A DNA stretch of 56,412 nt from Anabaena subtropica FACHB-260. Its GTDB lineage: Bacteria > Cyanobacteriota > Cyanobacteriia > Cyanobacteriales > Nostocaceae. A program made the translations under genes and the position numbers. Location: NCBI RefSeq assembly GCF_014697105.1, contig NZ_JACJRF010000036.1:1-56412 (forward strand). The letters run 5' to 3'. Every line of letters starts with the position of its first letter. Positions within the stretch are counted from its first letter, which is position 1. Under the pieces are notes generated by a model. It worked only from the letters and a program-made list of their open reading frames with translations, was not told the DNA's origin and did not search any database. Positions 43,402 to 51,700 of this stretch are shown piece after piece.

Positions 43402-44478
43402 TTATATCAGTTCAATTTGACAATCATCACCAATCAAAAAACGTAAAGCTTTTGGACGACGGGGGGCAATTGTCAATTGTGCGCGTTGCCCAATTACACT
43501 ATCAATGATTCTTTGATCAATTCCGGCAATTTTAGCACCTTCTAAAATTACACTGTGTTCTAAATCAGTATCAATGAGGGTTGCATTATTAGCAATGCTA
43601 CTATAAGGGCCAATGAAGCAATTTTCTAGATAACAATCGTTGCCAATAATCACTGGGCCACGAATCGTACAATTGATAATCTGAGAATTAGTACCAATTT
43701 GCACTCTTCCAATAATCTGACTCTTAGCATCAATTTCGCCTAAATTAGATGTTTTTAAATAGGTATCAAGAATTAGACGGTTAGCTTCTAGTAAATCATC
43801 TTTTTTCCCGGTGTCTAACCACCAACCATAGAGATTGCAGGCTAAAACTTGTTTTTGCTCATCAATTAAACATTGAATCGCATCGGTAATTTCTAACTCG
43901 CCTCGCTGTGATGGCTGGATACGAGAAATAGCATCATGGATAACAGGAGAAAAGAAATAAACACCCACCAAGGCTAGATTTGATGGTGGGACTTTGGGTT
44001 TTTCAATCAATTGTAATACCCGCCCCATATCATCTACTTTAGCCACACCAAAAGCGGTAGGATTTACAACTTCACGTAAGAGAATTAACGCATCTGGTTG
44101 TTGTTGAATAAATTTTTCTAAAAAGTTACTTAAGTCACCTTGTTGAATTAGGTTATCACCTAAATACATAACAAAAGGCGAATCTTGTAAAAAGGGACGG
44201 GCGACGGTGACGGCATGAGCCAATCCGGCTGGCTGGTCTTGTAAAATATAGGTGATGTTAGCACCAAAAAGTTTGCCATCTCCGGTTTTACTTTGTACTT
44301 CTGCCCCTGTTTCTGGGCTGATAATGATACCAATATCAGTCACGCCAGCCGCGACCATTTCTTCAATGCCATACCACAGAATAGGTTTATTTGCCACTGG
44401 TACAAGTTGTTTTGCACCTGTGTAGGTGAGTGGACGTAGACGTGTACCTTTACCACCGGAAAGAATCAATGCTTTCAT
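43402..44478 (-). CDS. rfbA: Glucose-1-phosphate thymidylyltransferase, long form
   Basis: 358 residues. The enzyme makes dTDP-glucose from glucose-1-phosphate and dTTP, the first step to dTDP-L-rhamnose. The nucleotidyltransferase motif is MKALILSGGKGTRLRPLTYT, with KQLVPVANKPI, FVMYLGDNLIQQG and GWWLDTGKKDDLLEANR. Residues about 245-358 add left-handed beta-helix hexapeptide repeats (AKSQIIGRVQIGTNSQIINC, IIGNDCYLENCFIG), as in the long StrD-like form rather than the short enterobacterial RfbA. Its start overlaps the rfbD stop by ATGA, so translation is coupled. The genes run rfbC, rfbD, rfbA; rfbB is absent. Confidence 0.93.
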   Translation of the reverse strand: MKALILSGGKGTRLRPLTYTGAKQLVPVANKPILWYGIEEMVAAGVTDIGIIISPETGAEVQSKTGDGKLFGANITYILQDQPAGLAHAVTVARPFLQDSPFVMYLGDNLIQQGDLSNFLEKFIQQQPDALILLREVVNPTAFGVAKVDDMGRVLQLIEKPKVPPSNLALVGVYFFSPVIHDAISRIQPSQRGELEITDAIQCLIDEQKQVLACNLYGWWLDTGKKDDLLEANRLILDTYLKTSNLGEIDAKSQIIGRVQIGTNSQIINCTIRGPVIIGNDCYLENCFIGPYSSIANNATLIDTDLEHSVILEGAKIAGIDQRIIDSVIGQRAQLTIAPRRPKALRFLIGDDCQIELI

Positions 44479-45368
44479 TTTAGGGAAGAATTAGACAGCC
44501 AGTCTTTGAGCATTAGCCTCAGTCTTTGTCGCCAATGGGGGGGATAAGTTCCGAGAACTTGTGATATTTTCGCACAAGCAAGAACAGTATAAGCTGGGCG
44601 GGTGGCTAAGGTGAGATATTGTGTGGTGGTAATGGGGATAACGTGTTGAACTGTGAGGGGAAAGCCTAGCTGTTGGGACTCTTCAAAAATAGCAACAGCA
44701 AAGTCATACCAACTAGTAACACCACTGTTGGTGTAATGGTAAGTGCCAGCAATCTCTGGTCTTAACTGGGGTATCATCTGAGCTATTACGTCAGCAATGT
44801 CTTGCGCCCAAGTCGGAGTACCGATTTGGTCTGCGACTACACGCATTTCTAGGCGTTCTGCACCCAGTCGCAGCATGGTTTTGACAAAGTTATTTTTACC
44901 ATAGGTTCCATAAACCCAAGCTGTGCGGAGGATGATGTGCTGAGAATGGATTTGCTGAATTGCTATTTCTCCCGCTAGTTTGGTTTTACCATAAATACTT
45001 AAGGGGTTAGTGGTATCACTTTCTTGGTATGGGTGACTTTGCTGACCGTCAAAAACGTAATCTGTGGAAATGTGAATTAAGAATGAGCCGAGTTTTTGGC
45101 TTTCTTCAGCAATAATTTGGGGTGCTGTAGCATTAACGATTGTGGCTAGTTCTGATTCGGTTTCGGCTTTGTCTACAGCAGTGTAAGCGGCGGCGTTAAT
45201 GATTATCTGTGGTTGGATTTCTCTGATGATTTGACGCAGACTATCGGGTTGAGTCAAGTCTATTTCAGGGCGTGCAAGTGCAATGATTTTGTGCTTGGGC
45301 GCAAGGATTTGTTGGAGTTCTTGACCTACTTGACCATTGCTACCCAGCAGTAAGATTGATTCATTCAT
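44475..45368 (-). CDS. rfbD: dTDP-4-dehydrorhamnose reductase
   Basis: 297 residues. It reduces dTDP-4-keto-L-rhamnose to dTDP-L-rhamnose with NAD(P)H. The Rossmann motif is ILLLGSNGQVGQELQQIL. IIINAAAYTAVDKAETE is the family signature. The catalytic Tyr and Lys are in NPLSIYGKTKLAGEIAIQ, and LRTAWVYGTYGKNNFVKTML follows. It overlaps the upstream rfbC by eight bases and the downstream rfbA by four, indicating one transcript. Length and motifs are complete, and it is the last enzyme of the pathway. Confidence 0.94.
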   Translation of the reverse strand: MNESILLLGSNGQVGQELQQILAPKHKIIALARPEIDLTQPDSLRQIIREIQPQIIINAAAYTAVDKAETESELATIVNATAPQIIAEESQKLGSFLIHISTDYVFDGQQSHPYQESDTTNPLSIYGKTKLAGEIAIQQIHSQHIILRTAWVYGTYGKNNFVKTMLRLGAERLEMRVVADQIGTPTWAQDIADVIAQMIPQLRPEIAGTYHYTNSGVTSWYDFAVAIFEESQQLGFPLTVQHVIPITTTQYLTLATRPAYTVLACAKISQVLGTYPPHWRQRLRLMLKDWLSNSSLK

Positions 45369-45906
45369 ATATTTGTGCGCTTTTCAATGGCTGACCGTTA
45401 GTATCTTTAGCTGATAAAATTGGTGGCTCCTTTATCGGCCAATCTATAGCTAAATCTGGATCATTCCATAGAATAGTGCGATCGCCTCCAGGCGCATAGT
45501 AATCTGTAGTTTTGTAAATAACCTCGGCAACTTGGGAAATTACGAGAAAACCATGAGCAAAGCCTGCTGGTATCCACAATTGGCGTTTGTTCTCGGCACT
45601 AAGTTCGTAACCTATCCATTGTCCAAAGGTCGGGGAACTTTTTCTAATGTCTACAGCTACGTCAAAGATAGTACCGACGACAACGCGGACTAGTTTACCT
45701 TGGGGTTGAATGATTTGATAGTGCAGTCCACGTAGAACGTTTTTTTGGGACGCAGAATGGTTGTCTTGAACAAAGTCAGCAGTAATACCCAGTTCGTCTG
45801 TAAACTTTTGCTGATTGTACGATTCAAAGAAAAAGCCGCGTGAGTCAGTAAAGACTTGCGGTTCAATAAGATAAACATCAGAAATTTCAGTGGATATAAG
45901 TTTCAC
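45361..45906 (-). CDS. rfbC: dTDP-4-dehydrorhamnose 3,5-epimerase
   Basis: 181 residues, the normal size for this cupin-fold epimerase, which inverts C3 and C5 of dTDP-4-keto-6-deoxyglucose. Motifs are VYLIEPQVFTDSRGFFFESY, FVQDNHSASQKNVLRGLHYQ with the catalytic His, GTIFDVAVDIRKSSPTFGQW and WIPAGFAHGFLVIS, then the catalytic Tyr region YKTTDYYAPGGDRTILWNDP. First gene of the three-gene dTDP-rhamnose operon. The dehydratase RfbB, which makes its substrate, must be encoded elsewhere. Confidence 0.94.
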   Translation of the reverse strand: MKLISTEISDVYLIEPQVFTDSRGFFFESYNQQKFTDELGITADFVQDNHSASQKNVLRGLHYQIIQPQGKLVRVVVGTIFDVAVDIRKSSPTFGQWIGYELSAENKRQLWIPAGFAHGFLVISQVAEVIYKTTDYYAPGGDRTILWNDPDLAIDWPIKEPPILSAKDTNGQPLKSAQIYE

Positions 45907-46330
45907 GAGTGTTGATTTTACTGATTGGTATTGGCAGAAAAAATTTCAGTATTCGGTATGTTTTTTCAAATACTAGCCTCAGCAAAGTATGTTTTCAAGA
46001 TTTGCCACTAGCTACAAGTCATCATACCAATATCGAGGCTTTTGTCATCTCCTGAAAAAAATCCCTGAATATGAGCAAGTTTATAAAAAGTAGATATTAA
46101 CCTGAATATTTCCCGACTTATCTTTAGCAAATGAATATTTTTCTGAAATCCGAATAATTTTTGAAATCTATTTATGGCAATCTTATGTAATTTTAAATCA
46201 TGACGTTACTTTGTGTTTGCTTTATAAATACAATATTTATATAAAACCAGTATTCTTACTAAGAAAAAATACATCAAGCCAAAAGTAAACTGTCAATAGT
46301 CCGATTATTTTTTGAAAATTCAGGGTGATT
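45907..46330. other. AT-rich divergent region between rfbC and the PPC-repeat gene
   Basis: About 420 bases with no gene or RNA I can support. The stretch before 46331 ends in CAGGG, a plausible ribosome site. No promoter with both boxes is convincing. Confidence 0.4.
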
Positions 46331-48715
46331 ATGGCAGTAAATTTCTTTGACGTAAACTTTTATCGCCAAGCTAATCCAGATTTGGCAAGTGTAGGTTTGA
46401 CAACTGACAATCAACTTCTTTCCCATTTTCAAGCATCTGGTTTAAATGAAGGCAGAGCTTTTTCCGTCTTTGTAGATTTAAATTTCTATCGTGCAAGCAA
46501 CATAGACCTAGAAACAGGAGGATTAACCAGAAATCAGCAATTACTTGAACACTTACAAAACTATGGAGTTGCTGAAGGACGCAAGTTTTCTCCTTTTGTG
46601 GATGTAGATTTTTACTTATCCATAAATCCTGATATCAACCAAGCTTATCGAGGTGATCGGGAACAAAGTTTACAACATCTTAGAAATCACGGAGTTTCTG
46701 AAGGTCGAAAATTTTCTCCTTTTGTCGATATCAACTATTACTTAGACAATAATACTGATATTAAGAATTTCTACGGTGGTAATAGAGTTTCATCATTGCA
46801 ACACATGAGACTCTATGGCATCAATGAGGGTCGGAAATTTTCCCCCTTCGTTGATCTGAATTTGTATATAGGAATGAGTTCAAACATAACGGCTGTTTCT
46901 GAAACTAACAGAATCGGTGCGTTACAACATTTAGCAAGTTATGGTATTACTGATGGTACTAAATTTTCTATTGCTTATGATACTAATCATTACCGCAGTG
47001 CCAATTCTGATTTAATGGCTGCAAGGCTGAGTAATTTACAGCTATTTCAACATTTCCAAAGACATGGATTAAGCGAAGGAAGAACATCAGCACAAGTTTT
47101 CAGCGTTAAGTATTATTTGAATGCTAATACTGACCTAGTAAGGTTAGGATTTAATCATCTACAAGCATTCCAGCACTTCAATACTTACGGATATCGTGAA
47201 GGACGCATAGGTAATACTCCCATCACTTTAAATAGTGACCCTGGTAATACTCTTGCGAGTGCTTTCAATCTAAGTTTTCCTAGAAGTGTACACAGTAATG
47301 TCTATAGAAATTTTGTCGGCATTAATGATACTAATGACTTCTATCAATTTCAATTAGCTTACACAAGTACAGTAAATATTACTGTCAATGAAGTGACTCA
47401 GGGTATCTATGTATATCTATTTCAAGACACCAACAATAATGGTGTTTTTGATAACCCAGATATAGACTATTACAGTTCAGGCTTTAGTTATAGTGCTGCT
47501 ACTCTCAACAAAACACTTGGCGCAGGTAGTTACTTCCTCTTAGTGAAACCTTATTATAACGATGGCAATACTAATTACACTCTGAGACTAACTACAACTC
47601 CCTCTACGGTAACCACACCAAGAGACCCTGGTAACACACTAGCCACTGCTTTGGGTATTAGCCCTGGTCAAAGCTTCACAGATTTTGTTGGCATTGCTGA
47701 CTCCCAAGACTACTATCGTTTCACTCTTGGTAGTACTAATAATGTAAACGTCACAGTTAATGGGTTAAGTGAAGGTGTCTATGTCTATCTATTTCGAGAC
47801 ACGAACAATAATGGTGTTTTTGATAGCCCAGATATGGACTACTACAGTTCAGGCTTTAGTTATAGTGCGGCTACTCTCAACAAAACACTCGGCGCAGGTA
47901 GTTACTTCCTCTTAGTGAAACCTTACTATAGTGATGGCAATACCAATTACACTCTAAGATTGACAACGACTCCTAGCAGTGTGACAACACCAAGAGACCC
48001 TGGTAATACACTAGCCACTGCTCTTGGGATTAGTTCTGGTCAAAGCTTCACAGATTTTGTTGGCATTGCTGACTCCCAAGACTACTATCGTTTCACTCTT
48101 GGTAGTACCAATAATGTGAATGTCACAGTTAATGGGTTGAGTGAAGGTGTCTATGTCTATCTATTTCAAGACACAAACAATAATGGTGTTTTTGATAGCC
48201 CAGATATGGACTACTACAGTTCAGGCTTTAGTTATAGTGCTGCTACTCTCAACAAAACACTCGGCGCAGGTAGTTACTTACTCTTAGTGAAACCTTACTA
48301 TAGTGATGGCAATACCAATTACACTCTAAGATTAACAACGACTCCTAGCAGTGTGACAACACCAAGAGACCCTGGTAATACACTAGCCACTGCTCTTGGG
48401 ATTAGTTCTGGTCAAAGTTTCACAGATTTTGTTGGTATTGCTGACTCCCACGACTACTATCGCTTCACTTTGGGTAATACTAGCAATGTAAATGTCACAA
48501 TTAATGGATTAACTGAGGGTGTTGATGTCTACCTGTTTCAAGACACAAATAATAATGGTGTTTTTGATAGCCCAGATATAGACTATTACAGTTCAGGCTT
48601 TAGTTATAGTGCTGCTACTATTAACAGAACACTGGGAGCAGGTACTTACTTTACTTTAGTGAAACCTTATTATGATGATGGAAATACCAACTACACTCTA
48701 AGGTTGACTTACTAA
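46331..48715 (+). CDS. Repeat protein: seven FxYYxxNPD-type repeats and four PPC domains
   Basis: 794 residues from ATG 46331 with CAGGG upstream; the frame also has a GTG two codons earlier. Residues 1-300 hold seven repeats of about 43-45 residues of the form (F)VDxNFYxxxNxD...LxHxxxxGxxEGRxFS, a type common in cyanobacterial extracellular and calcium-binding proteins. Residues about 305-794 are four pre-peptidase C-terminal (PPC) domains, each starting DPGNTLATA and containing the loop DTNNNGVFD, an EF-hand-like calcium site. No signal peptide is visible, so export would need a type I or other leaderless route. No protease domain is present. It lies between rfbC and the giant glycosyltransferase, so a surface role is likely; binding partner unknown. 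Confidence 0.85.
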   Translation: MAVNFFDVNFYRQANPDLASVGLTTDNQLLSHFQASGLNEGRAFSVFVDLNFYRASNIDLETGGLTRNQQLLEHLQNYGVAEGRKFSPFVDVDFYLSINPDINQAYRGDREQSLQHLRNHGVSEGRKFSPFVDINYYLDNNTDIKNFYGGNRVSSLQHMRLYGINEGRKFSPFVDLNLYIGMSSNITAVSETNRIGALQHLASYGITDGTKFSIAYDTNHYRSANSDLMAARLSNLQLFQHFQRHGLSEGRTSAQVFSVKYYLNANTDLVRLGFNHLQAFQHFNTYGYREGRIGNTPITLNSDPGNTLASAFNLSFPRSVHSNVYRNFVGINDTNDFYQFQLAYTSTVNITVNEVTQGIYVYLFQDTNNNGVFDNPDIDYYSSGFSYSAATLNKTLGAGSYFLLVKPYYNDGNTNYTLRLTTTPSTVTTPRDPGNTLATALGISPGQSFTDFVGIADSQDYYRFTLGSTNNVNVTVNGLSEGVYVYLFRDTNNNGVFDSPDMDYYSSGFSYSAATLNKTLGAGSYFLLVKPYYSDGNTNYTLRLTTTPSSVTTPRDPGNTLATALGISSGQSFTDFVGIADSQDYYRFTLGSTNNVNVTVNGLSEGVYVYLFQDTNNNGVFDSPDMDYYSSGFSYSAATLNKTLGAGSYLLLVKPYYSDGNTNYTLRLTTTPSSVTTPRDPGNTLATALGISSGQSFTDFVGIADSHDYYRFTLGNTSNVNVTINGLTEGVDVYLFQDTNNNGVFDSPDIDYYSSGFSYSAATINRTLGAGTYFTLVKPYYDDGNTNYTLRLTY
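47237..48712 (+). repeat. Four tandem PPC-domain repeats, period 372 bp in the last three
   Basis: Repeat starts (GAC of DPGNT) are at 47237, 47624, 47996 and 48368. The first spacing is 387 bases and the next two are exactly 372. Long stretches between copies 2 and 3 are nearly base-for-base identical, showing recent duplication or gene conversion, whereas copies 1 and 4 are more diverged. Confidence 0.9.
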
Positions 48716-48766
48716 TTGAGTTCAATCGCTTCCATTGTTCAAAGGTAGGATAATCTTTTCTAATTG

Positions 48767-51700
48767 TTACTTTGTATAAGGCTGACTCAAAATAACTTCT
48801 TTTGCTAGTAACCAATGCTGTTGTAAAAGATTTTTGTTATCAAACATTCGATGTAGTCTGGCGTAGCCATTTTTGGCCATACGCTCTGATACAGTTGGTT
48901 CAACTATAGATTGATAAATTGCCACAGCCAAGGCTTTGGGGTTTCCTGGTTGTACTAAATAACCTTGACCCCCATCCTCAATTATTTCTGGAATACCAAA
49001 TACATCAGTACTGATAATTTTCAATTCAAATGCCATCGCTTCTAACAATACTCTGGGAAAAGATTCTTCAAAAGATGCACAGACAAAAATATCGCTCAAA
49101 GCGTAAAAATCATAAACATCTTGCGTTTCAAACTGAATAGTAATGTTTTTTAGCTCTAATGTTTGTATTTGACGATTTAATAAATCTAGATAGCTATCTT
49201 TTCTAGCACCAACAATGAGGCAAGATATATTAGCAAATTTGTCTCCACAAAGTTTTTCTAGTTCTTTAATAGCTTCGATAAAGATATGTTGACCTTTGCG
49301 TTGACAAGTAGTACCCACTATGGAAATTACCAGATGCTCTTGGTTTATGCCATATTTTTCTCGTAATTGATATTTGCTGTGAGTGTTGCGAAAATCTTTA
49401 ATTTTTTCTAAATCAATTCCGCCTGAAATAGTCCGAAAATTGCCTTTAGTATCGAATTGATGAAAAATTCTCCGTGTAGCTTCAGCCTGAAAAACTACTC
49501 TAGTGGCATTCGTGAAGCAATCTGGCAATATTTTCTGAATAATTTCTTTAGATGCGTGACTAAAGAAACTATCAATGCTCATATCTATATTTTGACTTTC
49601 ATGAATATGCCAGATAGTTGGGGATTTAAAAAATCTTGCCATTTCTATTCCCCAAAAGCTAAGTAAAGTATTACATACTACTAGATCATAAGATGCCAAA
49701 TTGAGATTTTCCCCAAATTCTCGGAGACGTTGACGATATTTTTCTAAACTTTCGTTATGTAAAGGTAATGTTTCTTGAATAATTTTTACGGGAATATTTA
49801 ATTCCTCATATTTTTGCCGCAGAATGCCATCTTTGGAAGATATCACGCATATCTCACAACTGCCTTGACTCGCAAAATAGCGAGCATAATTATAAACAAT
49901 TAATGGCGCTCCTTCTAGATTTAGATTGTGAGTAATAAAGAGGATTTTGGCTGTTGATATTCTATCTAAATGACTATAACTATAAGGATTAATAGCCATG
50001 ACCATAGAATTTATATCTAATTTTCTACTAAAGAATGGATCTACAAAATTTTGATACTTTTCAAGAAAATCAATATGTTCTTGAGGGTTATAACTTTTAC
50101 CTCTAGATGCGCTAGTCTCGTGTATCAGGATAGATTGAGGTGAATAGACAACACGTTTTCCAGATTGCAACACTCGTAAGCAATAATCAACGTCGTTATA
50201 CTCGACGGCAAAATTTTCTTCATCAAAGCCACCAAGTTCACGATATAAATTAGTTGAAGTTAACAGACAAGCGCCTGTGACGGCTGAAACGTTGCGTGCT
50301 GCATGAGGTAAACAGATATATCCGACTTCTTCCTTATGCAAATGGTGAAATAAATGATCAGCTAGTCCATTGTGTGGACCAACTACCACTCCAGCGTGTT
50401 GAATAGTTTGGTCAGGATATAAAAGTTTAGCTCCTACAACGCCTACGCCGTCTATGGACATCCAACCAACCATGTCTTCTAACCAACCAGGCTCTAACGC
50501 TTGTATATCGTTATTGAGGTGAAGTACATAAGGTGTATCGATATGTTCACAAGCCAAATTCATTAATCGGGCATAATTGAAGACATCTATTTTTCGTTCA
50601 GAGTTAATAACTCGACACTCTAGTATTCCATTTTGTTGTAATTTATCAAAGTATTTGTGAGTTGCTTGTTCTGTAGAGCCGTCGTCTATTATTAATAATT
50701 TGACAAAACGTTTGTTTACAGTTTTTTCTAGACTAGAAACGCATTTCTTTAATAGGTCTACTCTATCTTTTGTCGGGATAACAATTGTAACTGGATTTTC
50801 TGCTATTAGGGAATCATCCCATTTGAGTTGATGCAAACATAAGCCATATTGTTTTGCTATTGGGGGTAGAAATGTTGTGGCTTTTAAACCTCTGCGTTGA
50901 ATTGCTGCTTCTATAGCATTGTAGGCGCTATCAAATACGTATTGCTTTTGAGTACCATGTGAGGCTGTACTGCCGGCATGGGTTCGCCAGTGATAACATA
51001 CATGAGGGATGTGATGAATTTTATCTGGAGTTGTCTTTTCACTCACACGCAAAAATAAGTCTAAATCCTGCGCCCCTTGAAATCCTTTTCGCATTCCGCC
51101 TACTTGATCAATTAAAGTTTTGCGGATAACTGTGAGATGGTGGGTAAAGTTGTGAGTGATAGCCATTTCAGGACTCCACGCACCCTTCATTTGTGGGTCA
51201 AAATGGTATCCAGATTCGTTAATTTTATCTTCGTCTGTATAAATCCAGTCAACTTCAGGGTGCTGGTTTACGCATTCGGCGACGTGTAATAGTGCATCAC
51301 AAGATAAAGTGTCATCATGATCCAACAATGCAATGAAATCACCTGTAGCTATTTCCAAAGCTGAATTAGTAGCTTCTACAATGTGTCCATTGTTGGGACG
51401 AAAAACTACTTTTATTCGTGAATCCTCTGCCATGATTTGCTGTAAAATCTCTCGGACATGAGCTTTGGTAGAGGCATCATCAGCTATACACAATTCCCAA
51501 TTTGTGTATATTTGACTTCTTACCGAGTCAATCATTTCTGTGAGAAAATTCTCAGGAGTATTATAAACGGGTACAACAACGCTGATCTTTACTCCTTGTG
51601 GGGCTAATTTTTCTGCATCCTCTTTCATCCTGGTTAAAAGATTGGATGATAAAGCATTAGTTTGCAGCCATCTTTGATAAGGGTCTTGTATTTGCCAAGG

